A stretch of 64,000 nucleotides of DNA, taken from positions 434,001 through 498,000 of the forward strand of contig NZ_JBHUDY010000001.1 in assembly GCF_042678385.1 (NCBI RefSeq). Direction: 5' to 3'. This document shows, one piece after another, positions 25,694 to 36,513 of this stretch. Made by a program: the position numbers and the translations under genes. Each line of letters opens with the position of its first letter. Within the stretch, counting starts at the first letter, position 1. Source of the stretch: Sphingomonas_B tabacisoli. GTDB taxonomy: Bacteria > Pseudomonadota > Alphaproteobacteria > Sphingomonadales > Sphingomonadaceae. The notes beneath the pieces were generated by a model. The model was not told the DNA's origin and did not search any database. It was given only the letters and a program-made list of their open reading frames with translations.

Positions 25694-27105
25694 CACGAGG
25701 CGTTCGCGTACAGCTTGACGAGGTCGTAGAGATAATCCCGGCCTTCGTAGAGCGAGTGGACGCGGATGCGCTCGTTGAGGCCGTGCGCGCCGTTGCCGTC
25801 GGACTCGCCGAAGATGCCGGGCACGCCGTAAACCGGGATGCCGATCGCCTCGAGGAAGATGCCGTCCGTCGCGCCGGTCGACATCACCGGCGTCATCGGC
25901 ACGCCGGGGAAATATTTCTTCGCGAGCGTCTGCGACGGGCCGATGATCTTCGGGTCGAGCGGCGGGGTGACGGCGAGCGGCCGGATCGGCGGGACGGCGG
26001 TGACTTTCACCTTCGGGTCGCCGATCGCCTTTTCGAGCGCGGCTTGCGTGGTCTCGACGGTTTCGCCGGGCGCAATGCGACAGTTCACATTGGCGCCGGC
26101 GCGCTGGGGCAGTGCGTTGTTGGCGTGACCGCCGTCCAGCAAAGTCGCGACGCAGGTGGTGCGCAGCATCGAATGGAAGGTCGGGTCTGCTGAGACGATC
26201 TTGTCCGCCGCGGCGTCGTTGGGATTGGCGATCAACGCCGTCATCGCCGCGCCCGTCTCGCCGCCCAGCATCTTGGACGTGTTGGTGAAAAAGGCGCGGT
26301 TGACGTCGTTGAAATGGACCGGGAACTCATAGGCCCGGACCTTTTCGAGGGCATCGGCGAGCTCGTAGATCGCGTTGTCCGGAACCGGCCGCGAGCTGTG
26401 GCCGCCCGGATTGGTGGTCTCCAGCCGGTAATTCTGTGTCGCCTTCTCGCCGATCTGGGTGACCAGCATCTGGCGATTGCCCTGCGGGTCGAGCCGGCCG
26501 CCCCCGCCTTCGTTGAGCGCGAAACCCGCCGCGATCAGCTCGGGCTTGTTCTTGGCGATCCATTCGGCGCCGTTGAACGCGTAGGTGGTTTCCTCGCCGC
26601 AGGTCAGCGCCATCTTGATCGTGCGCTTGGGGCGGAAGCCCTCATGCTTGAAGCGGATCAGGCTGTCGGTCCAGATCGCCGCCATCGACTTGTCGTCGGC
26701 CGAGCCGCGGGCGTAGAAAAAGCCGTTCTCCTCGACGAGCTTGAACGGGTCGCGGGTCCAGTCCTCGCGCTTCGCCTCGACCACGTCGATATGGGCGAGC
26801 AGCAGCATCGGCTTGGCCTTGGCGTCGGTGCCTTTCAGCACGGCGACGACCCCGCCTTCCTTCGGATGCTCGGGCGTCGCGAAATAGGTGATATCGCTGT
26901 CAGAAAAGCCCGCGGCTTTGAGGCGCGCGCCCATCTTGTGCGCGGCTTCGGTGCAGCTTCCGGCCGAGAGCGTCGTGTTGGTCTCGACCAGCTCCTGATA
27001 CAGTTCGCGGAACTGGGCCTGGTCGGGCCTGAGGGTCTGGGCGGCGAGCGGCTGGGCAAGCAGGGCGGCGGCGCTGGCAGCGCCGAGCAGGTTCTTCAGA
27101 TGCAA
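25693..27105 (-). CDS. Secreted M20 family metallopeptidase
   Basis: 470 residues. The signal peptide MHLKNLLGAASAAALLAQP ends near AQT. Metal and catalytic motifs of M20 are LLLAHIDVVEA, GSADDKSMAA, LTCGEETTYAF and ALNEGGGG, and a later STGATDG segment with Asp. It likely hydrolyses small peptides or amino-acid amides together with the coupled dipeptidase. The start is TTG at 27105, chosen because it begins the signal peptide and follows GGGAGAG; no ATG is available nearby. Confidence 0.9.
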   Translation of the reverse strand: MHLKNLLGAASAAALLAQPLAAQTLRPDQAQFRELYQELVETNTTLSAGSCTEAAHKMGARLKAAGFSDSDITYFATPEHPKEGGVVAVLKGTDAKAKPMLLLAHIDVVEAKREDWTRDPFKLVEENGFFYARGSADDKSMAAIWTDSLIRFKHEGFRPKRTIKMALTCGEETTYAFNGAEWIAKNKPELIAAGFALNEGGGGRLDPQGNRQMLVTQIGEKATQNYRLETTNPGGHSSRPVPDNAIYELADALEKVRAYEFPVHFNDVNRAFFTNTSKMLGGETGAAMTALIANPNDAAADKIVSADPTFHSMLRTTCVATLLDGGHANNALPQRAGANVNCRIAPGETVETTQAALEKAIGDPKVKVTAVPPIRPLAVTPPLDPKIIGPSQTLAKKYFPGVPMTPVMSTGATDGIFLEAIGIPVYGVPGIFGESDGNGAHGLNERIRVHSLYEGRDYLYDLVKLYANAS

Positions 27106-27115
27106 TGTTCTCTCC

Positions 27116-27206
27116 CGTCACCCCCGGATCGATCCGGGGCCCGCCGTTCTTGTTCTCCATCGCCGCGAGAAAGAAAAGGTGGATTCCCGCTTTCGCGGGA
27201 ATGACG
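27116..27206. repeat. Palindromic REP-like repeat, inverted pair
   Basis: Two units in opposite sense: GTCACCCCCGGATCGATCC with its complement on the left, and ATTCCCGCTTTCGCGGGAAT on the right, with about 45 bases between. It fills the gap between the aspartic protease stop and the M20 start and belongs to the family at 24435-24517. Confidence 0.8.
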
Positions 27207-27214
27207 CGATCAGA

Positions 27215-28120
27215 TTATCTGGCCGCCATCAGTGTGCGGCCGGTGAGCGATGCGCCGTCGGGCATGATGAAGCGGACTTGCTTGTTCGCGAAATCGACCG
27301 AGACGCGTTCGAACAGGCGGAGCGCGTCCATGCCGAGCAGCAGCGCCGGCTTGTTGGCGAGGCCGAAGCGCTTGAACGGTTCGGCGTCGGTGAAGGCCAC
27401 CGGGATGTTGTTCATGTCGACGCCGCCGATCTGGATACGCTCGATCTGGGCGAATTGCGCCTCCAGCGTCTGGCCGGTCACGCTGGTGACGGTGACCGTC
27501 CGGGTTACCGGCGCCTTCTTGCGCTGAGTAATTCTTTTCAGAAGGGCCAGATTGCCGATGCTGGTCTGCGCGCCGGTGTCGATGATCACCTGCACCTTTT
27601 CGCCGAGGAAGCGCGAATCGACGAGGATGAGCTGGCCGTATTTGCTGCGCGCGGTGACGACGATCGTGTCCGGATCGGTGTCGCCCGCATAGCGCGACGG
27701 AACCACTTTCATCTCGTTCTTCTTGAAGTCGAGCAGCACGCGGCGGGTCTGCAGGCTGTCGATGCCGAGCATGCCGCTGGCCCCGATATGCGCCTGATCG
27801 AGCGCGGGCGCTTCGATTTCCTTCACTTTCGAGCCCGACAGCTCGAGCGACGGCACCAGCACGGTGTTGACCTTGCCGGCGCCGGTGACGGTCACGAGGT
27901 TGCGGACAGGCCCCTGAGCGAGCCCCAGACGATCGGCGAGCTGGCGCGAGATCACGGTGCGCTCGGCGCCGGTGTCGATGACAAAGGGAAAGGCCTCGGA
28001 GCCGGCGATCCTGACCGGAACGGTCATCCGGGCGTGGCGGTCGGCGCCCAGCGCGACGTTCGCGGAATCGGGCGGAGGCGTTTCGCTCGCTGCCGCCAGC
28101 GCCAACAACATCGCGAACAT
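27215..28120 (-). CDS. Two-domain retropepsin-like aspartic protease
   Basis: 301 residues. There are two aspartyl-protease active-site motifs, FVIDTGAERT near residue 47 and VIIDTGAQTS near residue 180, each followed by a LGxD/LGMD-type loop (GMLGIDSL and LLGMDALRLF). Retropepsins normally work as homodimers with one motif each, so this tandem layout could form an active site within one chain. A short signal-like N-terminus (MFAMLLALAAAS) suggests export. It is the second gene downstream of the helicase on the same strand, with a 46-base gap. Confidence 0.82.
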   Translation of the reverse strand: MFAMLLALAAASETPPPDSANVALGADRHARMTVPVRIAGSEAFPFVIDTGAERTVISRQLADRLGLAQGPVRNLVTVTGAGKVNTVLVPSLELSGSKVKEIEAPALDQAHIGASGMLGIDSLQTRRVLLDFKKNEMKVVPSRYAGDTDPDTIVVTARSKYGQLILVDSRFLGEKVQVIIDTGAQTSIGNLALLKRITQRKKAPVTRTVTVTSVTGQTLEAQFAQIERIQIGGVDMNNIPVAFTDAEPFKRFGLANKPALLLGMDALRLFERVSVDFANKQVRFIMPDGASLTGRTLMAAR

Positions 28121-28166
28121 TGCAGTCTCTCCTTTGATCGGAGGCTCTGCCTGTTCCGGGAAAGTG

Positions 28167-30581
28167 TCAATCGGTCGACATCGCTTCGGCGACGAGCGCT
28201 TCCGCTTCGATCAACAGCAAGTCGTCGACCGTGCCTTGCGCGACCCGCTCGCGCCCGATCAGCACCAGCACCGGCACCGCCAGCGGGCTGACGCGGTCGA
28301 GGCTGACATGCAGCATCGTATCGTTCGCGCGGTCGAGCAGGTTCGCCAAGCGGCCGACATCGGTCATCTTGGCGCGGGCATCCTCCCAGGCGGCGCGCAG
28401 CAGCAAATGGTCGGGCTCGTAGCGGCGGAGCACGTCGTAGATCAGATCGGTCGAGAAGCTGACCTGCTTGCCGGTCTTGCGCTTGCCTGGGTGCTGGCGC
28501 TCGACCAGGCCGCCGATCACGGCGACTTCGCGAAAGGCGCGCTTGAGCAGCGAGGATTGCTGCACCCAGTCAACGAACTCGTGCTCCAATATGTCGGGCG
28601 AGAAGAGCGCGCGGGGATCGCTGACCGGCTCAAGGCTGTAGGTGGCGATCGCATAATCGCTGGCGACGAAGCCGAGCGGCTTGATGCCGAGCGTCTCCAT
28701 TCGCCGCGTGACCAGCATGCCGAGCGACTGGTGCGCGTTCCAGCCTTCGAAGCTGTACACGACCATGTAGTGGCGGCCTTCGCGCGGGAAGGTCTCGATC
28801 AGGAGCTGGTCGGGGCCGGGCAGCGCCGAGCGGCGGGCCTGCATTTCCAGCCATTCGCGCACGTCGTCGGGAAAACGCGGCCATTCTTGCGGCGAGGCGA
28901 GGAAGGCGCGGACGCGGTCGGCCAAGTGCGTCGAGATCGGCATGCGCGCGCCGCCATAGGTGGGAATGCGCGCGGGTTTTGAGGTGGCGCGCACGATCAG
29001 GTCCTCGACCTCGATCTTCTCCACTTCCAGGACCAGCCCGGCGAAGAAGAACGTGTCCTTGGGCGAGAGCGTGGCGGCGAAGCTCTCCTCGACCTTGCCG
29101 ACGGTGCGGCCATTGCGGAAGCGGACGTTCAGCATCGTCGCCTCGACGATGATGCCGGCGTTCAGACGGTGCTGCGTCACGAACCTGGGGTGGCTGACGC
29201 GCCACGTTCCGTCGGGATCGCGCGTCAGCCGCTTGAACCGGTCATAGGCCTTCAGCGCATAGCCGCCCGACTGGATATAGCTCAGCACCTGGCCGAAGCG
29301 CTCGTCGGTCAGCGCCGAATAGGGGAGGGCGGAGCGGATTTCGTCGAGCAGTCCCGCTTCCTCGAACGGCGCGGCGCAGGCGCAGGCCATGATATGCTGG
29401 GCAAGCACGTCCAGCGCGCCGGTGCGGAAGACATCGTTGTCGAGCTCGCCCGCGGTGACGGCGTCGAGCGCCGCGCGCGCTTCCAGATATTCGAAGCGGT
29501 TGCCGGGGACGAGGATCGCTTCGGAGGGCTCGTCCAGCCGGTGATTGGCGCGGCCGACACGCTGCACCAGCCGGGATGCGCCCTTGGGCGCGCCCATCTG
29601 GATCACGCAATCGACATCGCCCCAATCGACGCCGAGATCGAGCGAAGCGGTCGCGACCAGGGCGCGCAGCCGGCTGTCCGCCATCGCTTGCTCGACCTTG
29701 CGGCGCGCGTCTACCGAGAGGCTGCCATGGTGGATGCCGATCGGCAGCTTCAGCTCATTGACCGCCCATAGGTCCTGAAAGATCAGCTCGGCGAGGCTGC
29801 GCGTGTTGCAGAAGACGATCGTCGTCTTGTGCGTCTCGATCTCCGCCATCACTTGCGCCGCGGCGTAGCGCCCCGAATGGCCCGCCCAAGGGATGCGGTC
29901 CTCGGGAATCAGGATCGAGATGTGCGGGTCGGCGCCTTTCTCGCCCTGGACTAGCGTGACCGCGTCGATATCGCCGTCGGGGGCGAGCCAGGCGCGGTAG
30001 CCGTCGGGATCGGCGACGGTGGCGGAGAGCGCGACGCGGCGGAGATTGGGCGCGATCCGCTGCAGCCGGGCCATCGACAGCGCGAGCAGGTCGCCGCGCT
30101 TGCCGGTGGCAAAGGCGTGGACCTCGTCGACGACAATCGTCTTGAGGCTCGCGAACATCGTGAAGCTGTCGGGATAGGAGAGTAGCAGGCTCAGGGACTC
30201 CGGCGTCGTCAGCAGCATTTGCGGTGGGCGCACCCGCTGCCGCGCCTTGCGGTCGGACGGCGTGTCGCCAGTGCGGGTCTCGACGCGGATGTCGAGGCCC
30301 ATTTCGGCGATCGGCGTCAGCAGGTTGCGCTGCACGTCGACCGCGAGCGCCTTCAGCGGCGAGACGTAGAGGGTGTGGAGGCCATCGGCCGGCTGCTCGA
30401 TGAGCTCGGCGAGGCTGGCCATGAAGCCGGCGAGCGTCTTGCCGGCGCCGGTGGGCGCAACCAGCAGCGCATGCTCCCCGCGCCGCGCCGCCTCCAGCAT
30501 TTCGAGCTGATGCCGCCGCGGGCTCCAGCGCTTGGCGGCGAACCACTCGGCGAGTTGCGTCGGGAGAGAATTCAAAAACAC
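28167..30581 (-). CDS. Ligase-associated DNA damage response DEXH-box helicase (Lhr-like)
   Basis: 804 residues. Superfamily 2 motifs: Walker A LVAPTGAGKT (about 39-48), motif Ia YVSPLKALA, DEVH in VVDEVHAFATG, SAT in VALSATVAD, and the C-terminal QRVGRANHR arginine-finger motif VI. A winged-helix and Lhr-type extension follow (for example GKRKTGKQVSFSTDLIYDVLRRYEPDH, quoted in parts as KRKTGKQVSFSTDL and RRYEPDHLL). The helicase belongs to the set with PdeM, an MBL exonuclease and an ATP-dependent ligase. GTG at 30581 is the start. An MBL exonuclease gene lies 0.8 kb away on the other strand. Confidence 0.92.
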   Translation of the reverse strand: MFLNSLPTQLAEWFAAKRWSPRRHQLEMLEAARRGEHALLVAPTGAGKTLAGFMASLAELIEQPADGLHTLYVSPLKALAVDVQRNLLTPIAEMGLDIRVETRTGDTPSDRKARQRVRPPQMLLTTPESLSLLLSYPDSFTMFASLKTIVVDEVHAFATGKRGDLLALSMARLQRIAPNLRRVALSATVADPDGYRAWLAPDGDIDAVTLVQGEKGADPHISILIPEDRIPWAGHSGRYAAAQVMAEIETHKTTIVFCNTRSLAELIFQDLWAVNELKLPIGIHHGSLSVDARRKVEQAMADSRLRALVATASLDLGVDWGDVDCVIQMGAPKGASRLVQRVGRANHRLDEPSEAILVPGNRFEYLEARAALDAVTAGELDNDVFRTGALDVLAQHIMACACAAPFEEAGLLDEIRSALPYSALTDERFGQVLSYIQSGGYALKAYDRFKRLTRDPDGTWRVSHPRFVTQHRLNAGIIVEATMLNVRFRNGRTVGKVEESFAATLSPKDTFFFAGLVLEVEKIEVEDLIVRATSKPARIPTYGGARMPISTHLADRVRAFLASPQEWPRFPDDVREWLEMQARRSALPGPDQLLIETFPREGRHYMVVYSFEGWNAHQSLGMLVTRRMETLGIKPLGFVASDYAIATYSLEPVSDPRALFSPDILEHEFVDWVQQSSLLKRAFREVAVIGGLVERQHPGKRKTGKQVSFSTDLIYDVLRRYEPDHLLLRAAWEDARAKMTDVGRLANLLDRANDTMLHVSLDRVSPLAVPVLVLIGRERVAQGTVDDLLLIEAEALVAEAMSTD

Positions 30582-30584
30582 CTC

Positions 30585-30672
30585 GTCACCCCGGACTTGA
30601 TCCGGGGTCCACCTTCTTCTTTCCGTAAGCTCGCAAAAGGCAAGGCAGATGCCGGATCAAGTCCGGCATGAC
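30585..30672. repeat. Palindromic REP-like repeat, inverted pair
   Basis: Nearly the same as 24435-24517: GTCACCCCGGACTTGATC on the left and GCCGGATCAAGTCCGGCATG on the right, with a different spacer of about 35 bases. The two blocks flank the 6-kb helicase/peptidase group. It lies just upstream of the helicase start. Confidence 0.85.
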
Positions 30673-30685
30673 AGACCTAGCGTGT

Positions 30686-30871
30686 CTACCGCTCCACCCG
30701 ATCCTCGGGTGCATTGTCGGCGCCGCGTTCGCGGAACTCGCGGGTCGCCTGCTCGGTGCGGGCGATTTCAGACGGGCTGTTGTGCTTGCGATTGCGGATC
30801 ATGCCGGTGAACATGACAAGCCCGAGCGCGATGGTGGCGAGCGCCAGAAAGATGATCCAGACGGAGCCCAT
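30686..30871 (-). CDS. Small single-pass membrane protein, unknown function
   Basis: 61 residues. One membrane helix (VWIIFLALATIALGLVMFTGM) is followed by a charged cytoplasmic tail (ARTEQATREFRERG). A very strong ribosome-binding site, GGAGGAGAG, lies 5 bases before the ATG on the minus strand, which makes the small ORF credible. It is divergent from the next membrane-protein gene. Family not recognised. Confidence 0.72.
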   Translation of the reverse strand: MGSVWIIFLALATIALGLVMFTGMIRNRKHNSPSEIARTEQATREFRERGADNAPEDRVER

Positions 30872-30954
30872 TACTCTCTCCTCCGATAACGGTTCGGCTC
30901 GTCAACGAAGCGGAACGGTTTGCGATCCAGCCGGGTTGGGCTAGCCAGACGCAC

Positions 30955-31395
30955 ATGACACAGCCTTTCATCCGCGCCGCGGCCTTCGCGGTCCTGTCCC
31001 TCATTCTGCTCGCCGTGCTCAGCGTGCTCGTGTTCCTCGTCATGATCGGCGTGCCCAAGGGCGCGGACGCGATGGCGAGCTTCCAGGCGCAGGCGGCCCA
31101 GATGGCGCCGACCGTTGACTTGGTGCTGGGCGGGCTGATCCTGCTCGTCTGCGGCTGGCTGGCCGCGCGGCCTTTCGCCGGGCGCGACGCGATCATCACC
31201 GCAGGGACGATGGCCGTGCTCTACATCGTGCTCGACGTGCTGATCGTGCTGACCGTCGGCGACGTGCGGCAAATGAGCTTCGCGACAACGGGCCTTTCCT
31301 ATGCGGTGAAGGTCGCCGGCGCGCTGATCGGCGGCTGGCTGGCGAGCCGGACGCCGGCGCGCTCCGTCGACACGGTCCTGCCCGAAACCGAATGA
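30955..31395 (+). CDS. Four-helix membrane protein, unknown function
   Basis: 146 residues with four hydrophobic helices: VLSLILLAVLSVLVFLVMIG, LVLGGLILLVCGWLA, AVLYIVLDVLIVLTVG and AVKVAGALIGGWLAS. The C-terminus is short and acidic. The stop overlaps the exonuclease start by four bases (ATGA), so the two genes are co-translated. Family not recognised, and the coupling may reflect shared expression only. Confidence 0.78.
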   Translation: MTQPFIRAAAFAVLSLILLAVLSVLVFLVMIGVPKGADAMASFQAQAAQMAPTVDLVLGGLILLVCGWLAARPFAGRDAIITAGTMAVLYIVLDVLIVLTVGDVRQMSFATTGLSYAVKVAGALIGGWLASRTPARSVDTVLPETE

Positions 31396-32390
31396 ACGCG
31401 CTCGGCGCCTGGATCGAGCCGCATCCGGAAGGCATCTATGTGCCGCCCGCCGATGCCTGGATCGATCCGTCGCAGCCCAAGGCGCGCGCTCTCGTCACCC
31501 ACGGCCATAGCGACCATGCCCGAGGCGGCCACGGCGCGGTGTGGGCCACGCCGGAGACGCTCGCGATCATGGACGCGCGCTATGGCGAGCAGGCGGCGCA
31601 CCCGGTCGCCTATGGCGAGACCATCCGGATGGGGGACGTGCAGGTGAGCTTCGTGCCGGCGGGCCATGTGCTCGGCTCCGCGCAGATCGTGCTGGAGCAT
31701 GGCGGCGAGCGCGTCGTCGTCTCCGGCGACTACAAGCGCCGGCCGGACCCGACCTGCCCGCCGTTCGAGCCGCAGCCGTGCGACATCTTCATCACCGAGG
31801 CGACGTTCGGCCTTCCCGTGTTCGTCCATCCCGACACCGGCGACGAGATCGACAAATTGCTGGAGGCTCTCCGCGCCAATCCGGAGCGGTGCGTGCTGGT
31901 CGGGGCCTATGCGCTCGGCAAGGCTCAGCGAGTCATCTCGGAGCTGCGGCTGCGCGGGCATGACGATCCGATCTACATCCACGGCGCGCTGCAGCGGCTG
32001 TGCGACCTTTATGCGGCGCATGGCGTGCCGCTCGGCGAGCTTCGGCCGGCGACCGGCGTGGCGAAGGCGGAGATCGCAGGGCAAATCGTGCTCGCCCCGC
32101 CGGGGGCATTGAACGATCGCTGGAGCCGACGTTTGCCCGATCCGATCACGGCGATGGCCTCCGGCTGGATGCGCATCCGCCAGCGCGCGGTGCAGCGCAA
32201 CGTCGAACTGCCGCTGATCCTCTCCGATCATGCCGATTGGAACGAGCTGACCGACACGATCCTGGAGATCGCGCCGAAGGAAGTGTGGGTCACGCACGGC
32301 CGCGAGGATGCGCTGATCCACTGGTGCATGACGCGCCAGATCAAGGCGCGCGCGCTCGATCTCACCGGCTATGAAGACGAGGATGACTAG
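31392..32390 (+). CDS. Ligase-associated DNA damage response exonuclease (MBL fold)
   Basis: 332 residues. The metallo-beta-lactamase metal motif is THGHSDHARGGH, followed by the beta-CASP-like body with FVPAGHVLGSAQIVLEHGG, VVSGDYKRR, and a second histidine set LSDHADWNEL and WVTHGRED. This matches the exonuclease of the Lhr/PdeM/ligase set. In related genomes the ATP-dependent DNA ligase usually follows directly; here a repeat and thiL follow instead. It overlaps the upstream membrane-protein gene by four bases. Confidence 0.9.
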   Translation: MNALGAWIEPHPEGIYVPPADAWIDPSQPKARALVTHGHSDHARGGHGAVWATPETLAIMDARYGEQAAHPVAYGETIRMGDVQVSFVPAGHVLGSAQIVLEHGGERVVVSGDYKRRPDPTCPPFEPQPCDIFITEATFGLPVFVHPDTGDEIDKLLEALRANPERCVLVGAYALGKAQRVISELRLRGHDDPIYIHGALQRLCDLYAAHGVPLGELRPATGVAKAEIAGQIVLAPPGALNDRWSRRLPDPITAMASGWMRIRQRAVQRNVELPLILSDHADWNELTDTILEIAPKEVWVTHGREDALIHWCMTRQIKARALDLTGYEDEDD

Positions 32391-32520
32391 CTCCCCTCTC
32401 CCGGGGGGAGAGGGCGACTCGCGAAGCGAGCGGGGTGAGGGGGTACGGTGCCCGTCGTCGCGCAGCCGATCCCCTCACCCGGACGGCTTCGCCGCCTCGA
32501 CCTCTCCCGACGGGAGAGGT
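32391..32520. repeat. Inverted-repeat block between exonuclease gene and thiL
   Basis: CTCCCCTCTCCCGG and GGAGAGGG, then GGGTGAGGGG, are mirrored further on by CCCCTCACCC and CTCTCCCGACGGGAGAGG. The block can fold into nested hairpins. Its last arm, GGGAGAGG, is also the ribosome-binding site of thiL. Confidence 0.75.
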
Positions 32521-32522
32521 GT

Positions 32523-33377
32523 GTGAACGAGGCCGAGTTCATCGATGCGCTGAGAGGCCTGGCGCGCGATCCGGCGGCGCGGGGGTTGCTGGACGATGTG
32601 GCGGTGCTGGGCGATCTGGTGTTCACCCACGACATGATCGTCGAGGGCGTCCATTTCCTTCCAAACGATCCGCCCGAGGATGTAGCGTGGAAGCTGGTGG
32701 CGGTGAATTTGTCCGACCTTGCCGCGAAGGGAGCGGAGCCGGTGGGGTGCTTGCTGGGCTACACTTTGGGGCCGGCGGAGTGGAACGCCGCGTTCATCGC
32801 CGGGTTGGGCGCCGTACTTGAGCACTACTCAATGCCGTTGCTCGGCGGGGATACAGTGAAGGCGAACGGGCCGCGTAGTTTCGGCCTGACTGCGATTGGA
32901 CGCTCCGCGCATGCGCCGGCACGCGAGGGCGCACAGGCTGGTGATGCACTTTATGTGACCGGCGTCATTGGTCGCGCCGGTGTCGGGCTGGAGTTGCTCA
33001 AGACCGGCCGAACGGGTCCCGAGATCGAGGCTTATCGCCGCCCGCAGCCGCGGCTGGCGGAGGGGCGGGCGCTCGCGCCGGTCGTGCACGCCATGATGGA
33101 CGTGTCGGACGGGCTGCTGATCGACGCGGCGCGGATGGCCGAGGCGAGCGGACTGGCGGTCGAGACCGACCTCGATGACGTTCCCGTCGCCGGCGATCCG
33201 ATGCGCGCGGTGACGGCGGGGGACGATTACGAGCTGCTGTTCGCTGCGCCTGCGGACCTGCCGCTTCCCGTCGCCGCCACAAGGATCGGGCGGTTCGCGG
33301 CGGGGGGTGGGCTCAGCCTGACACGCGGCGGACAGGCTATCGCGTTGCCTTCGTCGCTCGGCTGGGTGCACGACTAA
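32523..33377 (+). CDS. thiL: Thiamine-monophosphate kinase
   Basis: 284 residues. ThiL phosphorylates thiamine monophosphate to thiamine pyrophosphate. Motifs are DDVAVLG, THDMIVEGVHF, NLSDLAAKGAEP, GGDTVKANG, DVSDGLLIDA and GDDYELLF, all in the expected order for the PurM-like fold. GTG at 32523 (VNEAEFIDAL) is chosen, since upstream in-frame codons lie in the repeat; GGGAGAGG just before it comes from that repeat. nusB, a frequent neighbour of thiL, is not seen here. No TPP riboswitch was recognised. Confidence 0.92.
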   Translation: MNEAEFIDALRGLARDPAARGLLDDVAVLGDLVFTHDMIVEGVHFLPNDPPEDVAWKLVAVNLSDLAAKGAEPVGCLLGYTLGPAEWNAAFIAGLGAVLEHYSMPLLGGDTVKANGPRSFGLTAIGRSAHAPAREGAQAGDALYVTGVIGRAGVGLELLKTGRTGPEIEAYRRPQPRLAEGRALAPVVHAMMDVSDGLLIDAARMAEASGLAVETDLDDVPVAGDPMRAVTAGDDYELLFAAPADLPLPVAATRIGRFAAGGGLSLTRGGQAIALPSSLGWVHD

Positions 33378-33476
33378 CCTGTTTCGCTTGCCCTTTGCGA
33401 AAACCCGACTCATAACCCCGCCCCGACAAAGCGGCCGGGGCATAAGAGCCGCATTTCTCTAGGGGAAAGGGTTTCG

Positions 33477-35648
<2,172 letters not shown>

Positions 35649-35669
35649 TCTTCGATACTGGAAAAGAAA

Positions 35670-35705
35670 GGCCCGTCCGGAGCGATCCGGGCGGGCTTTT
35701 TCTTG
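35670..35705 (+). terminator. Rho-independent terminator after hppA
   Basis: GCCCGTCCGGA and TCCGGGCGGGC form a near-perfect 11-base-pair stem around GCGA and are followed by TTTTTCTT. It also lies at the 3' end of the convergent PilZ gene. Confidence 0.88.
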
Positions 35706-36101
35706 TCAGTCCTTCCGCAGGCCCTCGACATATTTGAGCGAGCGGCTCGGCACGACGATCGGCTTTATGTGATCGGGCGTGCGCTGGCCGTTGCCGACCG
35801 GCTTGATCGCCTTTTCGGGTTTGATCGGCCGCGCGAATTTCAGGCCGTACCAGTTGCTGCGCCGCCAGGCGATTTCCGCCTTCACCGCGCCAATCCCGCG
35901 CACGTCCACGGTCACGTTCTCGCCGCGCTTCATCGGCTCGACCGGCACTGCGTTCAGCTCGATCTTGATGCCGACCGCCGAAAGGTCGCGCACGCGGCCG
36001 GAATAGGCCTCGCCCGCGTCCGTCCCGATAGTGGCGCGAATCATGAAATTCTGCCGCCGCGCGGCGCGCCGGGTTTCTCCGACCGAAATCGTCTTGAGCA
36101 T
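35706..36101 (-). CDS. PilZ domain protein
   Basis: 131 residues, essentially one PilZ domain. The c-di-GMP binding motifs are RRAARRQNF (RxxxR type, near residue 11) and DLSAVGIKIE (D/NxSxxG type, near 40). The domain ends in IAWRRSNWYGLKF, followed by a basic tail. It probably senses cyclic-di-GMP; its partner is unknown. ATG at 36101. It is divergent from infA. Confidence 0.87.
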   Translation of the reverse strand: MLKTISVGETRRAARRQNFMIRATIGTDAGEAYSGRVRDLSAVGIKIELNAVPVEPMKRGENVTVDVRGIGAVKAEIAWRRSNWYGLKFARPIKPEKAIKPVGNGQRTPDHIKPIVVPSRSLKYVEGLRKD

Positions 36102-36238
36102 CGTTGGGCCCTCCAGCGCGGCACATTAGCCGGGAAATGGTTTTCAGCTCGTTAGCCTCGCGCCCGTTCGCTTCCCTTTTGCGCCGCGGTTCGTTAAGGC
36201 GGCGCGATTTTTTCGCCCTCAGAGACAAAGGCAGCTGC

Positions 36239-36457
36239 TTGGCCAAGGAAGAACTTCTGGAAATGCGGGGACAAGTCGTCGAACTTCTCCCCAATGCAAT
36301 GTTCCGCGTGCGCCTGGAGAATGATCACGAGATTCTCGGCCACACCGCGGGCAAGATGCGCAAGAACCGCATCCGCGTGCTGGTCGGCGACGAAGTGCTC
36401 GTCGAACTCACGCCCTACGACCTCACCAAGGGCCGGATTACCTACCGGTTCAAGTGA
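36239..36457 (+). CDS. infA: Translation initiation factor IF-1
   Basis: 72 residues, the normal IF-1 length: AKEELLEMRGQVVELLPN, then FRVRLENDHEILGHTAGKMR (S1-like OB fold) and YDLTKGRITYRFK. The start is TTG at 36239, since the sequence from there is the conserved IF-1 beginning; the longer open frame upstream encodes an implausible basic stretch. An AAAGG site is 9 bases before. A REP-like repeat separates it from maf. Confidence 0.96.
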   Translation: MAKEELLEMRGQVVELLPNAMFRVRLENDHEILGHTAGKMRKNRIRVLVGDEVLVELTPYDLTKGRITYRFK

Positions 36458-36471
36458 CGGCCCCGACAGGC

Positions 36472-36500
36472 CGTCATCCCGGCGAAGGCCGGGATCCATC
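36472..36500. repeat. Single REP-like palindrome
   Basis: GTCATCCCGGCGAAGGCCGG followed by GATCCA is one unit of the palindromic family seen at 24435, 27116, 30585 and 53496. Here it is single and lies between infA and maf. Confidence 0.78.
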
Positions 36501-36513
36501 AAGGGGTCACACG

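Noticed and set aside
36104..36238. N-terminal extension of IF-1
   Set aside because: IF-1 is 72 residues and begins at the TTG at 36239; the extension is basic and not IF-1-like.
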